From assembly GCA_021770845.1 (NCBI GenBank), contig JAETQF010000009.1:1-64000 (forward strand): a DNA stretch of 64,000 nucleotides, in the 5' to 3' direction. Origin of the DNA: Oscillospiraceae bacterium (lineage in GTDB: Bacteria; Bacillota; Clostridia; Oscillospirales; Oscillospiraceae). This document shows positions 25,001 to 33,481 of this stretch, piece by piece; position 1 is the first letter of the stretch; each line of letters begins with the position of its first letter. The notes beneath the pieces were generated by a model. It searched no databases, was not told the origin of the DNA, and saw only the letters and a program-made list of their open reading frames with translations. The position numbers and the translations under genes are program-made.

Positions 25001-25125
25001 TTCACAAGGCTTCCACAACTTCCACAAAGAATTCCACAACCTTTGTGGATCCTGTTTTCCGCTCTTTTTTCCCGGACGGTGTTTACATAAGTTTTTTGCC
25101 CCGGAGGTTCCCGGTGTTTCCACAA
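25001..25125. repeat. Cluster of TTCCACAA repeats in an AT-rich gap
   Basis: TTCCACAA occurs at 25011, 25020, 25032 and 25118, with an inverted copy near 25042 (TTTGTGGA) and a near match TTCACAA at 25001. The cores share TCCACA with the DnaA box but none matches TTATCCACA exactly. The 24900-25120 stretch is distinctly AT-richer than its surroundings and has no gene. Confidence 0.6.
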
Positions 25126-25173
25126 TACAAAACGCGCCCCGGCTTTTTGTCAAAGCCGGGGCGCGTTTTGTAT
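25125..25173 (-). terminator. Terminator of the galM-transketolase operon
   Basis: A 22-bp perfect stem (25125-25146 with 25152-25173) whose arms contain ACAAAACGCGCCCCGGCTTT sits 7 nt beyond the transketolase stop. The minus-strand side ends in TTTTGTAT. Confidence 0.92.
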
Positions 25174-25179
25174 CGTTGT

Positions 25180-26124
25180 TCAGCCCCGGACAAAATCCAG
25201 GGCGGCCTGGGCGATGCAGGGGCCGCACAGCCCGAACTGCCGCAGCAGCTCCGCCGCCGGGCCGGAGTGGCCGAACACGTCGGGAGTGCCGATACGCCGC
25301 ACGGGGGTGGGCCGCTTCTCGCTGAGCAGGGAGCACACCGCGTCCCCCAGCCCGCCGATGACGGAGTGCTCCTCGCAGGTGAGAATCCTGCCGCACTCCT
25401 CCGCCGCCTTGAGCACCAGGGCCTCGTCCAGCGGCTTCACCGTGGCCATATTGATGATCCGGGCGCTGATCCCCTGGGCGGCCAGCAGCTCGCCCGCCTC
25501 CACCGCCTCGGCCACCAGCAGGCCGTTGGCGATGATGGCGATGTCCGTGCCCTCCCGCATGACCTCGCCCTTGCCGATCTCAAAGCGGAAGGCGGCCTCA
25601 TCGTGGAACACCGGCACCGGGGAGCGGCCGAAGCGCATATACACCGGCCCCTGGTGCTCATAGGCGGCCTTGACCATGGCCCGGGCCTCCACCTCGTCGG
25701 CGGGGGACATGACCACCATGCCGGGAATGGAGCGCATGAGGGCGTAGTCCTCCAGGCACTGGTGGGAGGCGCCGTCCTCCCCCACGGAGATGCCGCCGTG
25801 GGAGGCGCCGATCTTCACGTTGAGCTGGGTGTAGCCGATGGAGTTGCGCACCTGCTCATAGGCCCGCCCCGCCGCGAACATGGCGAAGGAGGAGGCGAAG
25901 GCCACCATGCCCATGGCGGCGGCCCCGGCGGCCACGGCCATCATGTTCCCCTCGGCGATGCCGCAGTTGAAGTGCCGGCCGGGGAAGGCCTTGCCGAAGG
26001 TGGCGGTCTGGGTGGAGCCGGCCAGATCCGCGTCGAACACCACGATATTGTCGTGCAGCGCCCCCAGCTCCTTCAGCGCCGCGCCGTAGCCCATCCGGGT
26101 GGCAATCTTTTTCACGTCCGCCAT
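25180..26124 (-). CDS. Transketolase, C-terminal subunit
   Basis: A 314-residue protein forming the pyrimidine-binding and C-terminal domains of a split transketolase. Signatures include IVVFDADLAGSTQT, FNCGIAEGNMMAVAAG (cofactor-activating Glu), GASHGGISVGEDGASHQ and the C-terminal SVIGGLGDAVC. With the adjacent N-terminal subunit it transfers two-carbon units in the pentose phosphate pathway. It starts 1 nt past the stop of the N-terminal subunit gene. Split transketolases are common in Firmicutes and archaea. Confidence 0.95.
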   Translation of the reverse strand: MADVKKIATRMGYGAALKELGALHDNIVVFDADLAGSTQTATFGKAFPGRHFNCGIAEGNMMAVAAGAAAMGMVAFASSFAMFAAGRAYEQVRNSIGYTQLNVKIGASHGGISVGEDGASHQCLEDYALMRSIPGMVVMSPADEVEARAMVKAAYEHQGPVYMRFGRSPVPVFHDEAAFRFEIGKGEVMREGTDIAIIANGLLVAEAVEAGELLAAQGISARIINMATVKPLDEALVLKAAEECGRILTCEEHSVIGGLGDAVCSLLSEKRPTPVRRIGTPDVFGHSGPAAELLRQFGLCGPCIAQAALDFVRG

Positions 26125-26125
26125 G

Positions 26126-26971
26126 TCAGTCCGCCTCCAATTCCGCCAGCCTGGCCTTCAGCTCCGCCATGGCGATTTCGTACTGCTCCTGGTTGGGGGC
26201 CTTGCCGTGCCAGCCCACCTGATCCTCCATAAAGCTGACCCCCTTGCCCTTGGTGGTTTTCATCAGGATGGCGAAGGGTTTTCCCTTTACAGTTTCTGCC
26301 TGGGCAAAGGCCCCCTCCAGGGCGTCAAAGTCGTGGCCGTCGATCTCCACCGTCTCAAAGCCGAAGGCGGCCAGCTTGTCCAGGATGGGGTAGGAGCTCA
26401 TGACCTGCTCCACCGGGCCGTCGATCTGGAGGCCGTTGTTGTCGATGATCACCCGCAGGTTGTCCAGCTTGTAGTGGTGGGCGAACATGAACGCCTCCCA
26501 CACCTGGCCCTCCTCGATCTCCCCGTCGCCCAGCAGGGTGTACACCCGGCAGGGGCTGCCCTGGAGCTTGGCCGCCAGGGCCATGCCGCAGGCGGCGGAC
26601 ACCCCCTGGCCCAGGGAGCCGGTGGACATATCCACCCCGGGGGTGGAGCGCATATTGGGGTGGCCCTGGAGGTGGGAGCCGATGTGCCGCAGGGTTTTCA
26701 GATCCTCCCAGGGGAAGAAGCCCCGCAGGGCCAGGGCGGCGTACAGCCCCGGGGCGCAGTGGCCCTTGGACAGCACGAAACGATCCCGGTCGGGCTTGTC
26801 CGGCTGGGCGGGGTCGATATTCAGCTCCTGGAAGTACAGGTAGGTGAACAGGTCGGCGGAGGACAGGCTTCCGCCGGGGTGGCCGGATTTGGCGGCGTAG
26901 GTGCCCTCGATGACGCCCATGCGCACCTTGCAGGCGTTGATCTCCAGCGCCCGTTTTTCTTTGGCGGTCAT
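26126..26971 (-). CDS. Transketolase, N-terminal subunit
   Basis: A 281-residue thiamine-diphosphate-binding half of transketolase. It shows the family's SGHPGGSLSSADLFTYLYF, KGHCAPGLYAALA and the cofactor motif LLGDGEIEEGQVWEA ending in a DNNGLQIDG segment. It lies 16 nt downstream of galM and directly upstream of the C-terminal subunit, forming one operon for aldose and pentose metabolism. Confidence 0.96.
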   Translation of the reverse strand: MTAKEKRALEINACKVRMGVIEGTYAAKSGHPGGSLSSADLFTYLYFQELNIDPAQPDKPDRDRFVLSKGHCAPGLYAALALRGFFPWEDLKTLRHIGSHLQGHPNMRSTPGVDMSTGSLGQGVSAACGMALAAKLQGSPCRVYTLLGDGEIEEGQVWEAFMFAHHYKLDNLRVIIDNNGLQIDGPVEQVMSSYPILDKLAAFGFETVEIDGHDFDALEGAFAQAETVKGKPFAILMKTTKGKGVSFMEDQVGWHGKAPNQEQYEIAMAELKARLAELEAD

Positions 26972-26987
26972 GTGATTCCTTCTTTCT

Positions 26988-28046
26988 TTAAAGCCCTTCG
27001 GCGCTGTCCGCGATGCCGAAGCCGCAGCTGGTTTTGCTGGTAAACTGCTCCCCGGCCCGCAGCACGCAGGAGGGGAAGCCGGGTTTGTTGGGGGTGTCGG
27101 GGAAGAACTGGGTCTCCAGGCAGAAGCCGTGGCGGTTGCCGTACACTGCGCCGCCCTTGCCCGAGGGGCAGCCCTGGATGAAGTTCCCCGTGTAGAACTG
27201 CACCCCGGGCAGATCGGTGCTCACGTCCATGGCGATCCCCGTGTCCGGCGACCAGGCCCGGGCAAATTTCTTTGTGGAGCGATTGTATGCCAGCACCCAG
27301 TTGTGATCATACCCGGCCGCCAGGGAGAGCTGCTCAAAGGGATCGCCGATGTGGGCCCCGATGGGCTGGGCCGCCCGCAGATCCATGGGGGTGCCGTCCA
27401 CCGGGGCAATCTCCCCGGTAGGGATGGAGCCGGGCACGGTGGGGGTGTAGCGGGAGGCGTTCAGCTGGATATACTGTCCCTCCACGCTGCCGCTGTCGTG
27501 GCCGGACAGGTTGAAGTAGGTGTGGTTGGTGGGGTTAAACACGGTGTCCCGGTCACACACGGCCCGGTACTGAATGGACAGCGCCCCGTCCGACAGGGTA
27601 TAGGTCACCTGTACCTTCAGTGTGCCGGGGTAGCCCTCCTCCCCGTCGGGGCTCACCAGGGAGAGGGTGACGGAGCTGTCCGTCAGCGCCTCCACCGTCC
27701 ACACCCGCTTGTCGAAGCCCGCCTGCCCCCCGTGGAGGGAGTTGGGCCCGTCATTGGCGTACAGCGGATACTCCACCCCGTTCAGCGTGAACTTCGCCCC
27801 GCCGATCCGGTTGGCGTACCGCCCCACCAGGGCCCCCATGTACTTGTCCTGGGCCATGTAATCCTCCAGGGTGTCAAAGCCCAGCGCCACGTCCACCGGG
27901 TTTCCGTCCCGGTCAGGGACAATCAGGGAGCGCACCGCCCCCCCGTAGGTGAGGATCCGGCACATCATAGCCCCGTCCCGCAGGGTGATCTGATCCACCT
28001 GGGCTCCGTCGGGCATACGGCCGAAGGCCGTCCTGTTTTCCTCCAT
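26988..28046 (-). CDS. galM: Aldose 1-epimerase
   Basis: A 352-residue mutarotase interconverting alpha and beta aldoses. MCRILTYGGAVRSLIVPDRDG, GRYANRIGGAKFTLNG, the catalytic His of FNPTNHTYFNLSGH and the catalytic Glu of CLETQFFPDTPN are all present. The start at 28046 has GGAGG upstream and gives the usual family length; a longer frame to 28295 runs through the promoter region. It heads the transketolase operon and is divergent from the DUF1538 gene. Confidence 0.95.
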   Translation of the reverse strand: MEENRTAFGRMPDGAQVDQITLRDGAMMCRILTYGGAVRSLIVPDRDGNPVDVALGFDTLEDYMAQDKYMGALVGRYANRIGGAKFTLNGVEYPLYANDGPNSLHGGQAGFDKRVWTVEALTDSSVTLSLVSPDGEEGYPGTLKVQVTYTLSDGALSIQYRAVCDRDTVFNPTNHTYFNLSGHDSGSVEGQYIQLNASRYTPTVPGSIPTGEIAPVDGTPMDLRAAQPIGAHIGDPFEQLSLAAGYDHNWVLAYNRSTKKFARAWSPDTGIAMDVSTDLPGVQFYTGNFIQGCPSGKGGAVYGNRHGFCLETQFFPDTPNKPGFPSCVLRAGEQFTSKTSCGFGIADSAEGL

Positions 28047-28191
28047 AGCTCCTCCGCTCTGCCGGAAGTCCGGCTCGTTTGATGTCTGCCCCGCCGGTTG
28101 CGGGAGCGTCGCGCCGGCGCTGTGCATTGCGGCTCCGGCCAAGGGCCGGGACAAAATGGCCAGACGCAGATAATAGGAACCGCTAATGGTA

Positions 28192-28220
28192 AGTATATCA
28201 TAGTAACCCGCTGAAAACAA
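28192..28220 (-). promoter_or_regulatory. galM operon promoter
   Basis: On the minus strand TTGTTT (28220-28215) and TATACT (28197-28192) are 17 nt apart. The leader to the galM ATG is about 140 nt; no clear structure was seen in it. Confidence 0.65.
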
Positions 28221-28288
28221 CCGTAAACCGCTTTTTTTCGCCCATTTTGTCGAATTGTCAAGTCTACCCGGAAATTTCCTTTTTCCCG

Positions 28289-28317
28289 TTGGCATCTCCG
28301 CGTTTTTTTGATATAAT
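28289..28317 (+). promoter_or_regulatory. DUF1538 gene promoter
   Basis: TTGGCA (28289-28294) and TATAAT (28312-28317) have the ideal 17-nt spacing. The expected transcript start (about 28324) coincides with the first candidate start codons, which makes the mRNA leaderless or moves translation downstream. Confidence 0.75.
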
Positions 28318-28324
28318 GCAAACC

Positions 28325-29905
28325 ATGATGATCATGCGGGGGGATACCCCCGCGGGAAAGAAGGTGGGGCGATTGCGCGGCTCCCTCCCAAAATTGAAGG
28401 AAAAGCTGCTGGAGGCGCTGAAGGCGGTGCTGCCCATTGTGGGCATCGTGCTGGTGCTCAGCTTCAGCGCGGCCCCCATCTCCCCCAGCATCCTGCTGTG
28501 CTTCCTGCTGGGGGCGGCCATGATCATGGCGGGCATGATGTTCTTCACCCTGGGGGCGGAGGCCAGCATGACCCCCATGGGGGAGCGGGTGGGCACCGCC
28601 GTCACCCGCAGCCGGAAGCTGCCGGTGATCGTCCTCATGGGCTTTCTGCTGGGCTTTCTGATCACCATCTCCGAGCCCGACCTCCAGGTGCTGGCGGGCC
28701 AGGTGCCCGCGGTGCCCAACCTGACCCTGATCCTGTCGGTGGCGGCGGGGGTGGGGGTGTTTCTGGTGGTGGCCCTGCTGCGTATGCTGTTCGGGGTGGC
28801 CCTGCCCCCTCTGCTGGTGTTTTTCTACGCGGTGGTGTTTGTCCTGGCCTTCTTCGTGCCCCGAGACTTTCTGGCGGTGGCCTTTGACTCCGGCGGCGTC
28901 ACCACCGGGCCCATGACCGTCCCCTTCATCATGGCCCTGGGCGTGGGCATCTCCGCCATCCGAAACGACCGCCACGCCGCGAACGACAGCTTCGGCCTGG
29001 TGGCCCTGTGCTCCATCGGGCCCATTCTGGCGGTGCTCATCCTGGGCCTGATCTTCCGCCCGGAGGAGGGGGCCTACACCGCCTCCGCCCTGCCGGAGAT
29101 CTCCAACTCCGTGGAGCTGTGGGCCCTGTTCCGGGACGGCCTGCCCACCTACATGAAGGAGATCGCCCTGTCCCTGCTGCCCATCACCGCCCTGTTCGGA
29201 GTGTTCCAGGCGGTGTCCCTGCGGCTGTCCCTGCGGACGCTGAAGAAGATCGGGGTGGGGCTGGTCTATACCTACATCGGCCTGGTGCTGTTCCTCACCG
29301 GGGCCAACGTGGGCTTCATGCCCGCGGGCAACTACCTGGGGCAGGTGATGGCCTCCCTGGAGTGGCGCTGGGCCATCGTCCCGGTGGGCATGGTCATCGG
29401 CTACTTCATCGTCAAGGCGGAGCCCGCCGTCTACGTCCTCAACCGGCAGGTGGAGGAGATCACCGACGGCGCCATCTCCTCCTCCGCCATGGGGGCCAGC
29501 CTGTCCATCGGCGTGGCGGCGTCCATCGGCCTTGCCATGGTGCGGGTACTGACGGGGATCTCCATCCTCTGGTTCCTCATCCCGGGGTACGCCATCGCGA
29601 TCATCCTGTCCTTCTTTGTGCCCAAGATCTTCACCGCCATCGCCTTCGACTCCGGCGGCGTGGCCTCCGGGCCCATGACCGCCACCTTCCTGCTGCCCTT
29701 CGCCCAGGGGGCGTGCGCGGCGGTGGGGGGCAATATCGTCACCGACGCCTTCGGGGTGGTGGCCATGGTGGCCATGACGCCCCTCATCGCCATCCAGATT
29801 TTAGGTATGGTCTATCAGGCCCGGCAGAGGGCCGGGGCCAAGGCCCAGCCCGTCCCGGCGCTGTCCTTTGACGAGCTGGACGACGACGCCATCATCGAGC
29901 TGTAA
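28325..29905 (+). CDS. DUF1538 membrane protein (putative transporter)
   Basis: A protein of about 526 residues with some 12-14 hydrophobic helices arranged as two DUF1538 repeats. The repeat signature appears twice: FDSGGVTTGPMTVPFIMALG and FDSGGVASGPMTATFLLPFA. DUF1538 proteins are presumed transporters of unknown substrate. The start is uncertain: ATGs at 28325 and 28334 lie at the predicted transcript start, whereas homology (LKEKLLEALKAVLP) begins near 28397. A PII-like gene follows by 12 nt, so the transporter is probably gated by or reports to that protein. Confidence 0.88.
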   Translation: MMIMRGDTPAGKKVGRLRGSLPKLKEKLLEALKAVLPIVGIVLVLSFSAAPISPSILLCFLLGAAMIMAGMMFFTLGAEASMTPMGERVGTAVTRSRKLPVIVLMGFLLGFLITISEPDLQVLAGQVPAVPNLTLILSVAAGVGVFLVVALLRMLFGVALPPLLVFFYAVVFVLAFFVPRDFLAVAFDSGGVTTGPMTVPFIMALGVGISAIRNDRHAANDSFGLVALCSIGPILAVLILGLIFRPEEGAYTASALPEISNSVELWALFRDGLPTYMKEIALSLLPITALFGVFQAVSLRLSLRTLKKIGVGLVYTYIGLVLFLTGANVGFMPAGNYLGQVMASLEWRWAIVPVGMVIGYFIVKAEPAVYVLNRQVEEITDGAISSSAMGASLSIGVAASIGLAMVRVLTGISILWFLIPGYAIAIILSFFVPKIFTAIAFDSGGVASGPMTATFLLPFAQGACAAVGGNIVTDAFGVVAMVAMTPLIAIQILGMVYQARQRAGAKAQPVPALSFDELDDDAIIEL

Positions 29906-29917
29906 GGGGGAAGCGGC

Positions 29918-30622
29918 ATGAACGAGCTATACCTCATGGTGTGCATCACCGAGCGGGCCCGGGCCCGGCAGTTCGTGGAGCTGTTCAAGCGGCACAGTGT
30001 CGCCGTCACCCTCAGCGCCCTGGGGGCGGGGACGGCGCGCAGCGAGCTGCTGGACTACTTCGGCCTGGAAAAGACGGAGAAGGTGGTCACGTTCTCCATG
30101 GTTACCCGCTCCACCTGGCGCTCGGTGAAGCAGGCCATGCAGCGGGAGCTGAACATCGACGTGCCCGGCACGGGCATCGCCTTCATCATCCCCCTGAGCA
30201 GCATCGGGGGGAAGAAGCCCCTGGCCTTCCTCACCGACGGCCAGGATTTTGAAGCGGGGGAGGAATCCGCCTTGAAGGACACCAAATACGAGCTGCTGGT
30301 GGTCATCGCCAACCAGGGGTACACGGAGCTCATCATGGACGCCGCCCGGGAGGAGCAGGCGGGGGGCGGCACCGTCCTCCACGCCAAGGGCACCGGCATG
30401 GAGAAGGCGGAGAAATTCCTGGGCTTCTCCCTGGTGAACGAGAAGGAGATGGTGTTCATCGTGGTGAAAACCGCCACCAAGAACCGGATCATGCGGGCCA
30501 TCATGGACAAGGCGGGCATCGGCACCAAGGCCCAGTCCATTGTGTTCTCCCTGCCCGTCACCGGCACCGCCGGGATGCGGCTGCTGGAGCTGGCGGGGGA
30601 CGAGACGGACGAGGAGGAATGA
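29918..30622 (+). CDS. Tandem PII-like signalling protein
   Basis: A 234-residue cytoplasmic protein made of two PII-like halves, against about 112 residues for a classical PII. The second half (about 122-230) is clear: GGGTVLHAKGTGMEKAEKFL followed by KEMVFIVV matches the PII/GlnB core. The first half (1-105) keeps the fold pattern (ELYLMVCITERARARQFVELF ... VTFSMVTRSTW) but has lost the glycine-rich loop. It is encoded right after the DUF1538 membrane protein, suggesting ligand-dependent control of transport. The uridylylated Tyr of classical PII is not evident. Confidence 0.85.
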   Translation: MNELYLMVCITERARARQFVELFKRHSVAVTLSALGAGTARSELLDYFGLEKTEKVVTFSMVTRSTWRSVKQAMQRELNIDVPGTGIAFIIPLSSIGGKKPLAFLTDGQDFEAGEESALKDTKYELLVVIANQGYTELIMDAAREEQAGGGTVLHAKGTGMEKAEKFLGFSLVNEKEMVFIVVKTATKNRIMRAIMDKAGIGTKAQSIVFSLPVTGTAGMRLLELAGDETDEEE

Positions 30623-30626
30623 CGGA

Positions 30627-31034
30627 TTGAACCGGGAAAAAAGCTGCGGAGCGGTTATCTTCCGCGAAGAAAATACTCAGCGTGATTACCTGATCCTCAC
30701 CAGCACCCTGGGCCACACCACCCTGTGCAAGGGCCACGTGGAGGGGGAGGAGACGGAGCACGAGACCGCCGTCCGGGAGATCCGGGAGGAGACGGGGCTG
30801 GCGGTGGACTTTGTGGACGGCTTCCGGGAGGTCATCACCTATTCCCCCAAGCCGGGGGTTGCCAAGGACGTGGTGTTTTTCCTGGCACGGCTGCGGGACG
30901 GGGAGCCGGTCTGCCAGCCCGAGGAGGTGGCGGCCATCCGCTTCCTGCCTCTCGACGAGGCCCTGGCGGCGCTGACCCACGACTCCGACCGGGACACCCT
31001 GGGGAAGGCCCACGCCTTTCTGGAGGGGCGCTGA
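30627..31034 (+). CDS. NUDIX hydrolase (Ap4A hydrolase-like)
   Basis: A 135-residue NUDIX protein with a complete Nudix box, GHVEGEETEHETAVREIREE followed by TGL. The small size and the N-terminal KSCGAVIFREE resemble bis(5'-nucleosyl)-tetraphosphatases that split Ap4A. The start is a TTG at 30627, supported by GAGGAGGA 8 nt upstream and by the family start; no ATG fits. It is 4 nt after the PII-like stop and 3 nt before the decarboxylase gene, so one transcript is likely. Confidence 0.88.
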   Translation: MNREKSCGAVIFREENTQRDYLILTSTLGHTTLCKGHVEGEETEHETAVREIREETGLAVDFVDGFREVITYSPKPGVAKDVVFFLARLRDGEPVCQPEEVAAIRFLPLDEALAALTHDSDRDTLGKAHAFLEGR

Positions 31035-31037
31035 GCC

Positions 31038-32402
31038 ATGCCCGCCCCGCTGTATGACGCGCTGCGGGCGCTGGCGGACAGCCGCCCCCTGCGGCTGGAT
31101 ATGCCCGGACACCACGGCGAGCCCCTGCCGGGGGGCTTCCCCTGGCCGTCCAGCATTGATTTCACCGAGAACGGCGCAACTGGGGATCTGTTCGGGGAGG
31201 AACCGGACGAGATCCAGGAGGCGGAGCGCCTCTGGGCGGAGCGGCTGGGCTTTGATTCCTGCCTGTTTCTCACCGGCGGCTCCACCCAGGGCATCCACAC
31301 CGGGCTGGCCCTGCTGGCCGGGGCGGGGGGCGCGGTGGCCATCGACCGGGGGAGCCACCGCTCCGTCTACCACGCCCTGGCCCTGCTGGATCTGGCCCCC
31401 GCGTTCCTGTCCCGGCCCTGGCTGGCGGGGGAGGGGATCACCGGGCCCATTCCGCCGGAGACGGTGGAGGAGACGCTGAACGCCCGCCCGGAGATTAAAA
31501 CGGTTTGTATCACCTCGCCCACCTATTACGGTGTGTTGTCGGATATCCCCGCCATCGCCGCGGTGTGCCACGCCCACGGGGCCAAGCTGATGGTGGACGG
31601 GGCCCACGGGGCCCACCTGCCCTTCCTGAGCTACGAGGGCTACCGGGCGGCGGACGTGGTGGTGATGTCCGCCCACAAGACCCTCCCCGCGCCGGGGCAG
31701 GCTGCCCTGCTCTTTGCCAACGGCTTCCCCCTGCCGGAGCTCCAGCGGTGGGGGGCGGTGTACGGCACCTCGTCCCCGTCCTACGTCCTCATGGCGGCGC
31801 TGGACGGGGTGCGGGACTATATGGAGGGGGAGGGCGGGGCCCGCTGCCGGGAAACCGTCCGGCTTGTGGAGGGGCTGCGGGGCCGCTGGCCCGCCCTGCG
31901 GGAGCGGGACGGCCTGGCTCTGGATCCCGCCCGCCTCGTCCTCACCAGCCCGGACGGCTTCGCCCTGGGGTCGGCCCTGCGGGAGCGGGGGATCTACCCG
32001 GAGATGGCGGACAAGGGCCATGCGGTGTGCATCTGTACCTGTGCCGACGGGGAGGCGGAATTCGGGCGGCTGGAGCGGGAGCTGGCGGATACCGGCCTGA
32101 CTGGCTCCTGCGCCCCCATCCCGCCCCCGCCGGAGGCGCCGGAGGCCGTCCTCACCCCCCGGCAGGCCCTGTTCGCCCCCCGGAGGACGGCGCCGCTGGC
32201 GGACTGCGCGGGGCGGATCGCCGCGGGGCAGATCGCGCCCTATCCCCCCGGTGTGCCCGTCATCGCCCCCGGGGAGCGGATCGAAAAAAAACATCTGGCC
32301 TATTTGCGGGAAATAGGCTATAATAAGGACAGGACAGACATCATCGCGGAACGCGATGGAGAGGGAGGCCCAGGCCATGAAGCTGATCATCGCCATCATT
32401 AA
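31038..32402 (+). CDS. Orn/Lys/Arg decarboxylase family PLP enzyme
   Basis: A 454-residue fold-type I PLP enzyme. RLDMPGHHG, FLTGGSTQGIHTGLAL, DGAHGAHLPF and the Schiff-base Lys of MSAHKTLPAPGQAA are present. The protein is shorter than biodegradative decarboxylases and resembles Bacillus YaaO/SpeA types; arginine, lysine or ornithine could be the substrate. Its end overlaps the start of darA by 26 nt, as expected for the yaaO-yaaQ-holB block of Firmicutes. Confidence 0.9.
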   Translation: MPAPLYDALRALADSRPLRLDMPGHHGEPLPGGFPWPSSIDFTENGATGDLFGEEPDEIQEAERLWAERLGFDSCLFLTGGSTQGIHTGLALLAGAGGAVAIDRGSHRSVYHALALLDLAPAFLSRPWLAGEGITGPIPPETVEETLNARPEIKTVCITSPTYYGVLSDIPAIAAVCHAHGAKLMVDGAHGAHLPFLSYEGYRAADVVVMSAHKTLPAPGQAALLFANGFPLPELQRWGAVYGTSSPSYVLMAALDGVRDYMEGEGGARCRETVRLVEGLRGRWPALRERDGLALDPARLVLTSPDGFALGSALRERGIYPEMADKGHAVCICTCADGEAEFGRLERELADTGLTGSCAPIPPPPEAPEAVLTPRQALFAPRRTAPLADCAGRIAAGQIAPYPPGVPVIAPGERIEKKHLAYLREIGYNKDRTDIIAERDGEGGPGHEADHRHH

Positions 32403-32700
32403 CTACGACGATGCCAACGCCGTCACCCAGAACCTGTCCAAAAACGGGTTCTCCTCCACCCGGCTGTCCACCACCGGCGGCTTTCTGCTGGCGGGGAACG
32501 TCACCCTGCTCACCGGCGTGAAGGACGATCAGGTGCAGCAGGCCATCGACCTCATCCGGGAGTGCTCCCACAGCCGGAAGCAGATGGTGCCCGCTCTCAC
32601 CGAGATGAGCTACGGCTTCATGCCCGTCATGCCGGTGGAGGTCACCGTGGGCGGGGCCACCGTGTTCGTGGTGGACGTGGAGCGGTTCGAGCGGCTATGA
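32377..32700 (+). CDS. darA: Cyclic-di-AMP receptor DarA (PII-like)
   Basis: A 107-residue trimeric PII-like protein that binds c-di-AMP; its downstream targets are not settled. MKLIIAIINYDDANAVTQNL, TTGGFLLAGNVTLLTGV and the C-terminal VEVTVGGATVFVVDVERFE match the DarA/PstA/YaaQ family. The ATG at 32377 is chosen on family length and the GAGGGAGG upstream; the gene lies inside the end of the decarboxylase gene. Its stop overlaps the holB ATG. Confidence 0.94.
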   Translation: MKLIIAIINYDDANAVTQNLSKNGFSSTRLSTTGGFLLAGNVTLLTGVKDDQVQQAIDLIRECSHSRKQMVPALTEMSYGFMPVMPVEVTVGGATVFVVDVERFERL

Positions 32701-33443
32701 TGGAGTTACCCAATCCCCTGTCCCACGCCTACCTGATCACCGGGGGGAGCGGGGACAGCCGGGCCGCGCTGATCAAGCGGCTGACGGCGGCCTACCTGTG
32801 CCAGGGGGAGGATCCGCCCTGCGGCCGGTGCCGCCCCTGCCGGAAGGCGGCGGCGGGCACCCACCCGGACGTATCCCGCACCGCCCCCGCCCCGGACAAG
32901 CAGGAGATCACGGTGGAGCAGATCCGCTCACTGCGTGCGGACGCCTACATCCGCCCCAACGAGGGAAAGCGGAAGGTGTACGTGGTCAGCCCGGCGGACG
33001 CCATGAACCCCGCCGCCCAGAACGCCCTGCTGAAGGTGCTGGAGGAGGGGCCCGCCTACGCCGCCTTCCTGCTGGACACGGACAGGCCCGGGAAGCTGCT
33101 GGACACGGTGCGCTCCCGGTGCGAGCTGCTGGCCCTGCCGCGGTCGAAGGATCCCATCGACCCTGAGCTGCTGGCCCGGGCCGAGGAGCTGGCGTCGCTG
33201 CTGCTGGGCGGGGACGAGCTGGCCTGCGCCCAGGCCCTGGTGGAGCTGGAGCTGTCCAAGCCTAAGGCGGAGGAGCTGTCCGCCCTGCTGGGGGAGACGG
33301 AGAACGCCGTCTCCCGGCGGCTGGCCCGGGATCCCCAGCGGGGGGCGAGGGTTTTGCAGGCCCTGAAAACCGCCCGGGAGAACGCGGTGTACCGCCCCGG
33401 CACGGGGCACACCCTGGGGCAGATGATCACCCGGATCTTCTGA
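32697..33443 (+). CDS. holB: DNA polymerase III subunit delta'
   Basis: A 248-residue clamp-loader subunit. It has the four-Cys zinc module CQGEDPPCGRCRPCRK near residues 36-51 and sensor-region sequences VYVVSPADAMNPAAQNALLK and LLDTVRSRCELLALP. As usual for delta', the Walker A site is degenerate (TGGSGDSRAAL). The ATG overlaps the darA stop (ATGA). It is somewhat shorter than the ~320 residues of typical HolB, mainly in the C-terminal domain. Confidence 0.93.
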   Translation: MMELPNPLSHAYLITGGSGDSRAALIKRLTAAYLCQGEDPPCGRCRPCRKAAAGTHPDVSRTAPAPDKQEITVEQIRSLRADAYIRPNEGKRKVYVVSPADAMNPAAQNALLKVLEEGPAYAAFLLDTDRPGKLLDTVRSRCELLALPRSKDPIDPELLARAEELASLLLGGDELACAQALVELELSKPKAEELSALLGETENAVSRRLARDPQRGARVLQALKTARENAVYRPGTGHTLGQMITRIF

Positions 33444-33481
33444 TGCCCCGGCGATATTTTTCATACACGGAGGATACCCCT

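Noticed and set aside
25001-25125. Chromosomal origin of replication at the TTCCACAA cluster.
   Set aside because: No dnaA/dnaN genes, no exact DnaA boxes and only one short AT-rich patch; it was kept only as a finding.
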